Positions 25,129 through 33,772 of a stretch of 64,000 nucleotides of DNA are shown here, piece by piece. The stretch spans positions 35,568 through 99,567 of the forward strand of contig CAZKGO010000004.1 in NCBI GenBank assembly GCA_964552235.1. Reading direction: 5' to 3'. The translations under genes were made by a program, and so were the position numbers. A model generated the notes under the pieces. It ran no database searches. It had not been told where the DNA came from and was given only the letters and a program-made list of their open reading frames with translations. This stretch comes from CAVTHK01 sp964552235 (GTDB taxonomy: Bacteria > Spirochaetota > Spirochaetia > SZUA-6 > CAVTHK01). Every line of letters starts with the position of its first letter. Within the stretch, counting starts at the first letter, position 1.

Positions 25129-25955
25129 GGTTCATCACCGAGCTGCACGATCGCCATGCGGGCCTGCCCATCTGGATCGCAGGCTCCGACCCGACCCTGG
25201 GCGAGTACCCCGACGACTTCTTCGACGACAAGGTCGCGATCACTCTTCACCTGGCTCATGTCAAGTTCCCCCGGGCGACCTACCGTTACGCCAACGAATA
25301 CGACCGCGTCGAGTACCTCAAGCGCGCCTATCCGGCCTACCGTGACCAGGAGCAGATCTTCGCCTGGCCGTTCTACCACAGGTCCAGGCGCGAGAGCCGT
25401 GACCTCGTGCGCGACATGCCGCGCGTCTACCACTTGAGGTGGAGCCCGTACCCGCCGCGCGGCATCCGGGAGCACGTGGACTGGGAGTTCACGCGGCGAA
25501 AGGTGCGGCAGGCCCGGGCCGGCACCTCCGTGATCTACGGCGGGCACGGGACGTGCCTGCACGGCGCGCTGTACGCGGCCGTCATGGCCGGCGGCGACCC
25601 GATCAACATCATCGGCTGCGGGCACGGCCGCGTGGCTGCGGGGCGGGAGCACTTCGGTCAGGTCAACGACGTGGACGCGGCGATGCGGCCGGGCATACGC
25701 TCCTTCTCCGATCCCATCAACAACGTGCCCATGATCGAGCAGACGCTCGCCCTGATCGACGGCTGTCGCCGCGAGGGCATCCGCGTCAACTGGATCCGGC
25801 GCTTCGCCGGGGGCGACCTGGAGCCGATGGAGGTCGACCTGGAGGAGCTGAAACGGCTCAAAGAGGAGCTTGCCTGCGCCGCCCGCCCGTCGGCGATGCG
25901 CACGCTCAAGAACGCGCTCAAGAGCCTCTACTATCCCATCTACAATTCGTTCTGA
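25125..25955 (+). CDS. uncharacterised protein in glycan cluster (weak GT42/DUF115-like features)
   Basis: A 276-residue soluble protein I do not firmly recognise. It begins LPIWIAGSDPTLGEYPDDFF, reminiscent of the GSGPSL-type nucleotide-sugar loop of sialyltransferase-like (GT42/DUF115) proteins. Later it has SVIYGGHGTCLHGALYAAVM followed by INIIGCGHGRV, a pattern also seen in that superfamily (a glycine-rich segment before a short acidic/His loop). No signal peptide or membrane helix is visible. Its 4-nt overlap with the preceding GT4 suggests a glycan-assembly role, perhaps transfer of an acidic sugar; that is speculative. Confidence 0.5.
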   Translation: MRFITELHDRHAGLPIWIAGSDPTLGEYPDDFFDDKVAITLHLAHVKFPRATYRYANEYDRVEYLKRAYPAYRDQEQIFAWPFYHRSRRESRDLVRDMPRVYHLRWSPYPPRGIREHVDWEFTRRKVRQARAGTSVIYGGHGTCLHGALYAAVMAGGDPINIIGCGHGRVAAGREHFGQVNDVDAAMRPGIRSFSDPINNVPMIEQTLALIDGCRREGIRVNWIRRFAGGDLEPMEVDLEELKRLKEELACAARPSAMRTLKNALKSLYYPIYNSF

Positions 25956-25969
25956 GTGGCGGCCCGCCG

Positions 25970-27214
25970 ATGCGAGTCCTCGTTCTCGTCCACACCTTCC
26001 CCTCGCGCACGCAGACCTTCGTCCTCAACCAGGTGACCGGGCTCCTGCGTCTCGGTTGCGACGTGCGCATCCTCGCCAAGGACAGCGACTTCGCCGACCC
26101 TGCTTCCGCGCCCGCGGCCGCGGCGGGACTGACCGACCGGATCACCTACCTCGGGCACCGGGGCGGAGCCGGCAGGGCGGCGGTGGCGGCAGGGGCGCCG
26201 GCGCTTGCCGGCTACGGCCTGCGGTACCCGCTGCGCGCAGCGCGCGCCCTGGGCGTCGCGCAGGCCACGGGCGACTGGTCCGCGCTGCAGGGCCTGCTGG
26301 CTGCGCGGGCGCTCGCGGCGCAGGCGCCCTTCGACGTGATGCACTGCCAGTTCGGCTCGATCGCCAACATGGCCATCGTGCTCGAGCGCGCGGGCATCGT
26401 GCGCGCGCCTATCGTCACGAGCTTCCGCGGGTCGGATATCACGTCCTATGTCCGGCGCCTGCCTCGCGCCTACCGGCTGCTGGCCGCGGCCGGCGCGCGC
26501 TTCCTTCCGGTCTGCAGCCCCTTCGTCGCGCCGCTGCGCGACCTGGGCGTGCCTGTCGGGCGGATCGAGGTCCATTTCTCGGGCATCGACGTCGCGCAGT
26601 TCCCCTTTCGCCGGCGCGAGGCGCCGTCCGGTCGCCCGGCGCGGCTCCTCGCGATCGGCCGCATGACCGCCAAGAAGGGCTTCGGCCACCTCATCGAGGC
26701 CGTACGGCTGCTGGCAGCGTCCGGCCGCCCAATCACGCTCGCGCTTGTCGGCGACGGCCCGCAGCAGCCGTCGCTTCAGGCCCAGGTCGAGACTGCGGGG
26801 CTGTCTGAGATCGTGCACTTCCGCGCCGTGGTCCCGCATGCCGAGGTTCCGGCCCTGATGGACGGCGCCGATGTCCTGGTGGCTCCCAGCCTGACCGACC
26901 CGAGCGGGGATCGCGAAGGCATCCCCAACGTGCTCAAGGAGGCCATGGCGTGCGGGCTGCCGGTCGTTGCCACGCGGCACAGCGGCATCCCCGACCTGAT
27001 CGAAGACGGCGTCGAAGGGCTCCTCGCACCCGAGGCGGATGCTCCGGCTCTTGCGAACCGTATCGCGCAGCTGCTCGACGATCCCGCCCTGAGCGTCCGC
27101 CTGAGCTCAGCCGCGCGGGCCAAGGTCGAGCGGCTGTTCGACCGCGATGCTCTGAACGCGCGGCTGCTGGCGATCTACGGCGAGGTCGTCGCTGAAGCTG
27201 CGGCGGTCGGCTGA
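25970..27214 (+). CDS. glycosyltransferase family 4 (colanic-acid-type)
   Basis: A 414-residue GT-B enzyme starting at ATG 25970. VLVHTFPSRTQTFVLNQVTG, FDVMHCQFGSIANMA, TSFRGSDITSY, LLAIGRMTAKKGFGHLIEAV and VAPSLTDPSGDREGIPNVLK match the WcaL-like GT4 group. It carries the retaining EGIPNVLKEAMACG motif. It closes the long plus-strand polysaccharide run, with 14 bp between it and the preceding gene. Only 41 bp separate it from the convergent gtrA-like gene, and no clear terminator is visible there. Confidence 0.88.
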   Translation: MRVLVLVHTFPSRTQTFVLNQVTGLLRLGCDVRILAKDSDFADPASAPAAAAGLTDRITYLGHRGGAGRAAVAAGAPALAGYGLRYPLRAARALGVAQATGDWSALQGLLAARALAAQAPFDVMHCQFGSIANMAIVLERAGIVRAPIVTSFRGSDITSYVRRLPRAYRLLAAAGARFLPVCSPFVAPLRDLGVPVGRIEVHFSGIDVAQFPFRRREAPSGRPARLLAIGRMTAKKGFGHLIEAVRLLAASGRPITLALVGDGPQQPSLQAQVETAGLSEIVHFRAVVPHAEVPALMDGADVLVAPSLTDPSGDREGIPNVLKEAMACGLPVVATRHSGIPDLIEDGVEGLLAPEADAPALANRIAQLLDDPALSVRLSSAARAKVERLFDRDALNARLLAIYGEVVAEAAAVG

Positions 27215-27255
27215 AGAGGCAGTCCGCCTCAGCCGCGCCGGCGCTCAGAGCCGCC

Positions 27256-27678
27256 TCAGAACAGCGCGACCTTGCGCACCGCGAATTTCCAGAGAAAGCC
27301 CACGACCGCCGAGATCGCCCGCGAGCCGAGGTAGTGCAGCCGCACCACGTCGGTCAGCAGCCAGAGCAGCGCCTCGTTGATGGCCATGCCGGCCAGTCCG
27401 ATGGCGACGAAAGCGCCGAGTTCGACGGCGCGGCTCTTGAGCTTGCGCGTCGGAAAGACCCAGAGGACGCTCAGAAGGTAGTTGACGAGCATGCCGGCGC
27501 CGTAGCTCAAGACCGCGGACAGGAGGTAGTGCAGCCCGGCCTTCTCGGTGAGCAGCCACAGGCCGCCAAAGTCCACCGCGAGCGACAGCACCGAGACCAG
27601 ACCGTAGCGGAACAGCTGGACGAACGAGCCCTGCGCCCGCTCGCGCAGGAGGGCCGAGAGCAGCGAGCTCAGACCCAT
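27256..27678 (-). CDS. GtrA-like small membrane protein
   Basis: A 140-residue protein with four predicted membrane segments (LFRYGLVSVLSLAVDFGGLW, LLSAVLSYGAGMLVNYLLS, LGAFVAIGLAGMAINEALLW, and a last one near AISAVVGFLWKFAV). The FRYGLVSV start and YLLSVLWVF after helix 2 are typical of the GtrA family. These proteins are thought to help move or flip lipid-linked sugars. Its ATG follows directly after the stop of the barrel gene at 27679, so it is the last gene of the minus-strand envelope operon. Confidence 0.82.
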   Translation of the reverse strand: MGLSSLLSALLRERAQGSFVQLFRYGLVSVLSLAVDFGGLWLLTEKAGLHYLLSAVLSYGAGMLVNYLLSVLWVFPTRKLKSRAVELGAFVAIGLAGMAINEALLWLLTDVVRLHYLGSRAISAVVGFLWKFAVRKVALF

Positions 27679-29142
27679 CTAGTAGTGGTGGCCGAGGCCG
27701 ACAAAGATCTCGGGCATCTTGAGGTCGCGCTCCGCGAACATGGCGATCACCTGGGCGATCTCCCAGCCGAGTGAGATGCGCACGTAGAAGGCCCGGGCGA
27801 ACAGGGGAAACCCGACCCCTTCCGCGCCCACCGTGTACCTGAGGTCCCATCCCTCGCTGGAGTGCGTGTAGGTGTCTCGCACAAAGGCGACGTCGAAGAA
27901 GAAGCTTCCCAGGGCCTCGGCGAACCTGGGGATCGTGAAGACCTTGAGCGTGAGATCGGAGTTCAGGAACAGGCCCACGTTGCCCACCATGTCGTCGTCG
28001 AGGACCCCGCGGATGGCCGAGGCCGCGTCGTCGTCGTTGACGCTGCGGGGTGTGTAGAACCCCGACAGCCGGCCGGAAAAACCCCAGGGGCTCGCCGCCT
28101 TGTAGCCTGCCAGCTCTGCGTTGAACGAGGGCAGCCACCGGTCGGTGGAGAGGCTGTAGGCGAACGAATTGGACAGCGACGCCGAGGCGCCGTCCCGGAA
28201 GTTGCCGATCCAGTCCACGCGCTTGGCAGCGAGGGCGTGCGAGAACCCGGGCTGCACGCCGCGGTAGTTCTCGGACAGCTCACCTTGGGCCTTGTACCTG
28301 ACGGTCACGAAGAACGACGGCGCGTACTTGACCTCCTCCACCACCGGCAGCACCCACCCGGTGCCGGCGCTGGTCCCAAAGGAGAGCTTGCTCTCGTTAT
28401 AGTACTCGTCGTCGTAGTCGTCCTCGTCGTCGCGCAGGATGTGGAACCCCTGCGTGTAGGCGAGGGTCCACACATCGGGCCACAGGCGGAACTCGATGCC
28501 GAGGGCGGTCTCCAGGTCGAGGCCGAAGTTCACGGTCTCGCTGAAGTCGATCGGGTCCTCTCCGATGTCGTAGGTAAAGCCGCCGGAGATGTCCCAGCTC
28601 CAGTCGTGCCGCAGCCACTGGAACGGCAGGGTGAGCGACGTCTTGGCGCCCCATTCGTTGGTCTGGTCCTCGGTGAAGCGGTAGTCGAGGTTGAGGACGA
28701 GCGTCTGCATCGTGCCGGCAAAGTTGTAGTCGCGCCCGCGCAGAGCCAGCAGCAGGCCCGAGTTGGAGTCGTACCTGAAGTAGGGCAGGCCGATCAGGTT
28801 CCAGGAGTCTTTGGTGCGGACGTCGAGGGTGACCGCGGCCGGCAGGCCGACGCGCGGCTGCACGCCGACCTCGATGCCGGCCCTCTCCAGGGTCCGCTCG
28901 TTCACCAGCCGCTGCGTCTGGTCGGCGATCAACGCATCGAGCTCGGCGCGGGAGCGGAGCTTCCGCCCGACGAAGACCTTGTTGTCGCGCAGCAGCTTTT
29001 CCAGAACCCACTGGCGCGTCCGGCCTTGGATGTGGTAACTGATCTCCGTGATCTCGAACGCGGCGCTCTCCTGCGCCTGCGCCCGGGGGACTGCCAGCGC
29101 GGCGAGGAGCAGCAGCGGCAGAAGTCTGAGAGCGTGCTTCAC
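27679..29142 (-). CDS. predicted outer-membrane beta-barrel protein with an N-terminal POTRA-like segment
   Basis: A 487-residue exported protein. Residues 1-23 are a signal peptide (LLPLLLLAALAVPRAQAQ). Residues about 27-110 (FEITEISYHIQGRTRQWVLE, then VTLDVRTKDSW) resemble a POTRA fold as in Omp85/BamA relatives. From about 115 on, short alternating hydrophobic strands rich in Tyr/Trp/Phe suggest a barrel of 14-16 strands, and the chain ends in GLGHHY (aromatic C-terminus). No BamA lid-lock motif was identified. It is probably a lineage-specific barrel; export of envelope or glycan material is only a guess. An acidic Asp/Tyr-rich loop lies near residue 240. Confidence 0.7.
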   Translation of the reverse strand: MKHALRLLPLLLLAALAVPRAQAQESAAFEITEISYHIQGRTRQWVLEKLLRDNKVFVGRKLRSRAELDALIADQTQRLVNERTLERAGIEVGVQPRVGLPAAVTLDVRTKDSWNLIGLPYFRYDSNSGLLLALRGRDYNFAGTMQTLVLNLDYRFTEDQTNEWGAKTSLTLPFQWLRHDWSWDISGGFTYDIGEDPIDFSETVNFGLDLETALGIEFRLWPDVWTLAYTQGFHILRDDEDDYDDEYYNESKLSFGTSAGTGWVLPVVEEVKYAPSFFVTVRYKAQGELSENYRGVQPGFSHALAAKRVDWIGNFRDGASASLSNSFAYSLSTDRWLPSFNAELAGYKAASPWGFSGRLSGFYTPRSVNDDDAASAIRGVLDDDMVGNVGLFLNSDLTLKVFTIPRFAEALGSFFFDVAFVRDTYTHSSEGWDLRYTVGAEGVGFPLFARAFYVRISLGWEIAQVIAMFAERDLKMPEIFVGLGHHY

Positions 29143-29160
29143 AGGGCGAGCCTTTCGCGT

Positions 29161-29784
29161 CTACCTGGGCGTGATCCGCGGGATCCGCCAGCGCTTGGGC
29201 TGAGGGAAACCGCGGACGTGGATCGCTATCTTGCTGCGGTCGTAGAGCTCGATCCTATCCAGATTGAACGAGAACAGCAACCTGCGGACCGTCGCGCCGT
29301 AGCCTCCCGCGAACATCCCCGGCCGCACGTCTTTGAAGCCGTACCGGCTCGAGAGCCTGATGTCGGCCAGCTCCAGGTACTGGGCGTGCTCCTCGCTGAG
29401 CAGCACGTTGAGCTGCCCAGGGGCGCCGGCTCCCGCGCAGCCGAGGGTGATGCGCGCGACCTTGTCCACCGGCAGCAGCGAGGCGACCCGGTCCCCGCCG
29501 AGGTCGAAGCGGACGGCTGCGGCGCGCAGCAGCTCTCCGCTGATCGCGACGCCCTGACCGCGGGCCGCGAGCACCTGGATCACCTCGTCGAACAGCTCGA
29601 AGACGGTGAGGCGCCTTTCCGCTCCATGGCGCAGTAGCAGCTCCAGCTCTTCGGCTGCCAGCGGCCGGACCGCGCCGTCTGCAGAGGCGATCAGGTCGCC
29701 CAGGCTCGTGGGGTCCGCGGCGACGGCGACCGGCGCGATCAGGGCGAGAGCGAACAGGAGCGCCGCCCTGCCGCTACCAGGCAT
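29161..29784 (-). CDS. exported protein of unknown function
   Basis: A 207-residue protein with a signal peptide (ALLFALALIAPVAVAADP). The mature part has helical segments (LAAEELELLLRHGAERR, then FELFDEVIQVLAARGQGVAI), then LLSEEHAQYLELADIRLSSR and a basic C-terminus. I do not recognise a family. It overlaps the Wzi-like gene by 11 nt and is followed after 18 bp by the barrel gene. A periplasmic partner of one of these two outer-membrane proteins is a reasonable inference. Confidence 0.6.
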   Translation of the reverse strand: MPGSGRAALLFALALIAPVAVAADPTSLGDLIASADGAVRPLAAEELELLLRHGAERRLTVFELFDEVIQVLAARGQGVAISGELLRAAAVRFDLGGDRVASLLPVDKVARITLGCAGAGAPGQLNVLLSEEHAQYLELADIRLSSRYGFKDVRPGMFAGGYGATVRRLLFSFNLDRIELYDRSKIAIHVRGFPQPKRWRIPRITPR

Positions 29785-31423
29785 AGCGCAGCCCCAGGCT
29801 CAGGTGGTGCAGCACGACGTCGTTGTCCTCGATCGGAGCCGTGTTGTTCGGATCCGAGCCGCGCTTGTTGCGGGCGATCTCCAGGGTGTAGCCCCCTTCG
29901 AGGGAGAGGGTACCGCGGCCGAGGGGCGTCCGCCAGGAGGCCGAGGCTCCTATCAGCAGAATCTGTTCGATCACGTCCTGCGAGAGAAACTCGACGGTTT
30001 CGAAGCGGTGGCCGTTGACCTTGTCGTAGCCGTTGTCGTTGATGCCCCCGTCGGAGGTGCCCACGTACCATTCGGCAGGGTAGGCCGAGTCCGTGGCGTT
30101 GGCGTGTCTCTGGTAGATGACCGAGAGGTCGACGTCGAGCCGCTCCGTCGCCCGCAGCATCGCCCGCAGCCTCAAGCGGTCCGAGTTGGGATCCAGAGCC
30201 ACCAGCGACCGGCCGGCGTGAGAGTAGTTGTAGTAGTTGATCCCGTTGGCGTAGTACGCCGGCGGCGTCTCCGAGTCCTCCAGACCCTGGATGCTCTCGC
30301 GGCGGTGGGTATAGGTGTAGGGCGTCACCAGGGCGTAGTCCATGGCCACGCGCTTGAGGATCCTCTGCAGCGGCGTCCACGTGAGTCCTGCCTGGCCGCT
30401 GACCTTGTACTTGGTGTCGAGGTCCAGGCTCAGCAAGTCGAGAAAGTGAAGGTCGTCGGCGTAGAACATCATGTCGAAGCCGAAATGCGAGGGCAGCCTG
30501 GCCGAGACCGAGAACCCCAGCATCTGGTTGTCGACCGTGCCGAGATAGGAGCTGACATACAGACGCGAGACCAGCGGCACGAGGTACAGCGGCTCGAATC
30601 GCTCGCCGTACACGATGGTCTCGAACAGGCCGATATCGAGCCACGACGCCGGCGAGAACTGGAACGAGTGGCCGGTCAGGTACTTGTTCGGGTAGGCGCC
30701 GATGTCGCCGTCTTCGCCCAAGGCGTCGCCGAGGTCCCGAGTGGCCGTGAGCGCGAGCAGGAACTCGGTGTAGGTGAGCCTGCGGCCGCGCCACGTGGAA
30801 GAGAAGTGACCAGCCTGAGCGGCCTGCGGGCTCAGGACGGGACCTTCGTCAAAGGGACCGAAGCCGTGGCGATTGAGGCCGATCTGGAACCAGAGCCGAT
30901 CGGTTCCGAACGCAGCGCTCCCCCAGGCGCTCAGCGTCGGCAGCAGGGTCATGCCGGCAGCGTTCACGGCCGACCAGTCGACGATGTAGTCGACGGGGAA
31001 CAGCTCGCCCGGCACAAAGGCATCGATCGCGCCCGGTTCGGCGACCATGACGCCTCCCATGCGGCCGTCGACGCTGAACAGACCGCCCACGCTCCCGCCC
31101 GTGGTCAGGTAGCCTCCCGTCGCGCTGTACCAGGCATCCTGCGTCGCGCTGGTGGCGTGATAGACCTCGGCCGCGAAGCGGGCCTCTTTCGTGACCTGCT
31201 CGCGGAGCGCCCTGGCTTCGCGCGCGCTCTCGGGATCGCCGCGCTCGACGACCTCCTCGAGCAGCGAAGCAAGCAGCTGCCGCGGGTAGGGCCGGAGGAG
31301 AGGCAGCCGACTGACGTAGCCCCGTGCGGCCCAGAAGTCGAGCTTCTGGTAGACGGGGTCGCGGGGATCGCTGGTGTCGAGAGCCGTCGCGAGTGCGATG
31401 CTCACGCACAGCCAGAGCAGCAT
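29774..31423 (-). CDS. capsule assembly Wzi-like outer-membrane protein
   Basis: A 549-residue exported barrel-like protein. The start at 31423 gives a short signal peptide (MLLWLCVSIALATALD). A helical stretch at about residues 20-75 is followed by a barrel-like region with GLNRHGFGPFDEGPVLSPQA, LYLVPLVSRLYVSSYLGTVD and NQMLGFSVSARLPSHFGFDM, which match the pattern of Wzi/capsule-assembly family proteins. It ends in an aromatic residue (LGLRYAW). Wzi proteins anchor capsule or exopolysaccharide at the outer leaflet. It is the first gene of the minus-strand operon and lies next to glycan genes on both sides, which supports the call. Confidence 0.68.
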   Translation of the reverse strand: MLLWLCVSIALATALDTSDPRDPVYQKLDFWAARGYVSRLPLLRPYPRQLLASLLEEVVERGDPESAREARALREQVTKEARFAAEVYHATSATQDAWYSATGGYLTTGGSVGGLFSVDGRMGGVMVAEPGAIDAFVPGELFPVDYIVDWSAVNAAGMTLLPTLSAWGSAAFGTDRLWFQIGLNRHGFGPFDEGPVLSPQAAQAGHFSSTWRGRRLTYTEFLLALTATRDLGDALGEDGDIGAYPNKYLTGHSFQFSPASWLDIGLFETIVYGERFEPLYLVPLVSRLYVSSYLGTVDNQMLGFSVSARLPSHFGFDMMFYADDLHFLDLLSLDLDTKYKVSGQAGLTWTPLQRILKRVAMDYALVTPYTYTHRRESIQGLEDSETPPAYYANGINYYNYSHAGRSLVALDPNSDRLRLRAMLRATERLDVDLSVIYQRHANATDSAYPAEWYVGTSDGGINDNGYDKVNGHRFETVEFLSQDVIEQILLIGASASWRTPLGRGTLSLEGGYTLEIARNKRGSDPNNTAPIEDNDVVLHHLSLGLRYAW

Positions 31424-31567
31424 GATGGGTCTTCTCACTGTGGGGCCTGCCGATAAGTGCGTTTGCGCGTCTGGGCCTGCGCACCTGCACCTTACCACAA
31501 AGCGGCGCAGCCGCAAACAGGGTCCGGGCAGGCCGCAGAGCCGCTGCCCGCGCGAAAGGAGCGCTGA
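31424..31567. other. 144-bp divergent intergenic region
   Basis: It separates the minus-strand envelope operon from the plus-strand epimerase and must hold the promoters of both. No convincing -35/-10 pair was found on either strand. A short inverted repeat (GCGGC-GCA-GCCGC, 31502-31514) lies near the middle. The plus-strand gene has a good ribosome-binding site (GAAAGGAGCG) just before ATG 31568. Confidence 0.5.
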
Positions 31568-32626
31568 ATGAAGCTTCTGGTCACCGGCGCCGCCGGGTTC
31601 GTCGGCTCCTTTGTCGCGCGCCGCCTCCTGGAGCGGGGCGACGAGGTGATCGGCCTCGACAACCTCAACGACTACTACGACGTGCGGCTCAAGCACGGCC
31701 GCCTGGCCGAGGCCGGCATCGACGCCTCGAGCGCGCAGCGCGGCCGGCCGGTGCCGAGCCGCAGCCATCCGGGCTATCGCTTCGTGCTCCTCGACCTGGC
31801 CGACCGTGAGGGAATGGAGCGGCTGTTCGCGGGGGAGCGCTTCGAGCGCGTCTGCCACCTCGCGGCCCAGGCCGGCGTGCGCTACAGCCTCGAGAACCCC
31901 TCGGCGTACGTCGAGAGCAACCTCGTCGGCTTTCTCAACGTCCTCGAAGGCTGCCGCAGGACCGGGGTGAGCGGCCTGACCTACGCCAGCAGCTCCAGCG
32001 TGTACGGGCTCAACGAGACCATGCCTTTCTCCACCAGGCACAACGTGGATCACCCGGTGAGCCTCTACGCGGCCACCAAGAAGAGCAACGAGCTGATGGC
32101 CCACACCTACAGCCACCTCTTCGGCCTGCCGACCACGGGCCTGCGGTTCTTTACGGTCTACGGCCCCTGGGGCAGGCCCGACATGGCCTATTTTCTCTTC
32201 GCCGACCGCATCATGAGCGGCAAGCCGATCGACGTTTTCAACAACGGCGAGATGAGCCGCGACTTTACCTACATCGACGACATCGTCCAAGGCGTCGTGA
32301 GGATCGTGGATCGTCCCGCGGCGCCCGAGCCCTCGTGGTCCGGGTCGAGGCCCGATCCCTCGCGCTCGCGCGCGCCCTACCGCGTCTACAACATCGGCCG
32401 CGGCCGTCCGGTCAAGCTGCTGGAGTTCATCGAGATCCTCGAGGCCGAGCTGGGCCGCAAGGCGGTCAAGCGGTTCCTGCCGATGCAGCCGGGTGACGTC
32501 ACGGCCACGTGGGCCGACGTCTCGGACCTTGAGCGCGAGGTCGGCTACGCGCCGACGGTCGAATTGCCCGACGGCATCAGGCGGTTCGTGGCCTGGTACC
32601 GCGGCTACGCGGCGAGGCGCCCGTAG
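31568..32626 (+). CDS. UDP-glucuronate 4-epimerase-like NAD-dependent epimerase
   Basis: A 352-residue extended SDR. KLLVTGAAGFVGSFVARRLL binds NAD. GLDNLNDYYDVRLKHGRLA is diagnostic for the glucuronate 4-epimerase group, HLAAQAGVRYSLENPSAYVE is conserved, and SSSSVYGLNETMPFS and LYAATKKSNELMAH carry the active-site Ser and Tyr/Lys. It converts UDP-GlcA to UDP-GalA. Compared with typical members it has two small insertions, near residues 55-70 and 255-275, both Arg/Pro/Ser-rich. Its 3' end overlaps the convergent glycosyltransferase by 22 bp. Confidence 0.88.
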   Translation: MKLLVTGAAGFVGSFVARRLLERGDEVIGLDNLNDYYDVRLKHGRLAEAGIDASSAQRGRPVPSRSHPGYRFVLLDLADREGMERLFAGERFERVCHLAAQAGVRYSLENPSAYVESNLVGFLNVLEGCRRTGVSGLTYASSSSVYGLNETMPFSTRHNVDHPVSLYAATKKSNELMAHTYSHLFGLPTTGLRFFTVYGPWGRPDMAYFLFADRIMSGKPIDVFNNGEMSRDFTYIDDIVQGVVRIVDRPAAPEPSWSGSRPDPSRSRAPYRVYNIGRGRPVKLLEFIEILEAELGRKAVKRFLPMQPGDVTATWADVSDLEREVGYAPTVELPDGIRRFVAWYRGYAARRP

Positions 32627-33711
32627 AGGGCGAGCAGCGACCGGGCGCTCTCGGCCCAGGAAAAAGAGGCGGCGCGGCGCAGGCCCTTCTCGATGAGGCC
32701 GCGCCGCAGCTCCTCGTCGCCGGCGACGCGCCTCAGCGCCTCGGCCGCGGCGGAGGCGTCGCGCGGGTCTTCGAGCACGACAGCCGCGTCGGCCACGATC
32801 TCCGGAATCGCGAAGACCCCCGAGGTGATGACCGGGCAGCCGCAGGCCATCGCCTCCAGGTTGGGCATGCCGAAGCCTTCGGCCAGGGAGGGAAAGAAAA
32901 AGCACGAAGCGCCGTTGAGCAGCTCGACGGCGTCGCGCTCGCTCACGAAGCCGGGAAAGGCGACGCGCTCACCGACCGAGAGCTCGGCGGCCAGTCGCTC
33001 CGTCCTGGGATTGCGCCATCCCCTGCCCGCGAGCACGAGCGTCGCCTCCTGCCCCTCGTGCGACCGGCTGAACGCGGCGAAGGCCCGCAGGATCGTCTCG
33101 GGGTTCTTGCGCTCGGAGAAGTTGCTGAGGTGCAGAACGTAGGGGGACCGGATGCCGAGCCGCCCCGGAGCCGAGATTTCGCCGGGGGCGAGCCGATGGT
33201 AGCCCGGCGCCACGGCGTTGTAGCAGACCGTGAACCTGTCGGCCGGGATGTTGAACCTTGCCGCGAGAAAGTCGCGGCTCGTGCGCGACACCGTCACGAG
33301 GGCGTCCATCCTGCCCGCCAGCCACGGCTTGGTGAATCGCGCGTGGAACCTGTGGGCGCGGCTGTACAGCTCGGGCACCAGGTACGGCTCGGCGCCGTGA
33401 ACGGTGGCCACCTTTTTCGACCCGACTCCCCAGATCGGCGCATAGGGCGACAGCGGCGCGTAGTGCACGACATCGAAGCCCGCGGCGCGCACGGCCGCGG
33501 AGGCGGCCAGCGGATTGCGGGGCACCACCAGCTCCCCGGCGCGCCGGTAGATCGGCCGGTCGTTCTTCTCGTAGTGGATCAGGGTGAAGGCGAAACGCGG
33601 GTCGTCGAGGTCCAGCAGGTGACTCACGATCTCCAGCAGATGATGCCCGCTGCCGCTGAAGCCCTGGTCGATCGGACGGGTCAAGATCCCGACCGTTGCC
33701 CTGCTGCCCAC
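32605..33711 (-). CDS. glycosyltransferase family 4
   Basis: A 368-residue GT-B enzyme starting at GTG 33711. GILTRPIDQGFSGSGHHLLE opens the acceptor domain. VATVHGAEPYLVPELYSRAH follows, and VLHLSNFSERKNPETILRAF starts the donor domain. FFFPSLAEGFGMPNLEAMAC carries the retaining motif, then GCPVITSGVFAIPEI. It belongs to the mannosyltransferase-like GT4 subgroup. No ATG lies near the start of homology, so GTG is preferred. The gene converges on the epimerase, sharing 22 bp. Confidence 0.87.
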   Translation of the reverse strand: MGSRATVGILTRPIDQGFSGSGHHLLEIVSHLLDLDDPRFAFTLIHYEKNDRPIYRRAGELVVPRNPLAASAAVRAAGFDVVHYAPLSPYAPIWGVGSKKVATVHGAEPYLVPELYSRAHRFHARFTKPWLAGRMDALVTVSRTSRDFLAARFNIPADRFTVCYNAVAPGYHRLAPGEISAPGRLGIRSPYVLHLSNFSERKNPETILRAFAAFSRSHEGQEATLVLAGRGWRNPRTERLAAELSVGERVAFPGFVSERDAVELLNGASCFFFPSLAEGFGMPNLEAMACGCPVITSGVFAIPEIVADAAVVLEDPRDASAAAEALRRVAGDEELRRGLIEKGLRRAASFSWAESARSLLALYGRLAA

Positions 33712-33727
33712 GGATCGCCCCCCTGCC

Positions 33728-33756
33728 TTGAACCTCGGCCGCCCTCGCCATAGTAT
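33728..33756 (+). promoter_or_regulatory. candidate sigma70-type promoter for the 33773-39071 glycan operon
   Basis: TTGAAC (33728-33733), a 17-bp spacer and TAGTAT (33751-33756) lie in the 61-bp gap between two divergent genes. The predicted transcription start would be only about 10 nt before ATG 33773, leaving an almost leaderless mRNA, so the exact position is uncertain. Confidence 0.4.
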
Positions 33757-33772
33757 CCCGCCTGGACACCGC

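Noticed and set aside
27862..31456. Long open frames opposite the outer-membrane protein genes
   Set aside because: They are rich in Val/Gln/Arg/His and lack motifs, as expected for frames antisense to GC-rich coding DNA. The minus-strand genes have signal peptides and family features.
31424..32905. N-terminal extension of the Wzi-like protein by about 490 residues on the minus strand
   Set aside because: The upstream open frame is antisense to the well-supported UDP-glucuronate epimerase, has low-complexity Arg/Ala/Asp-rich sequence, and the signal peptide at 31423 marks the true start.
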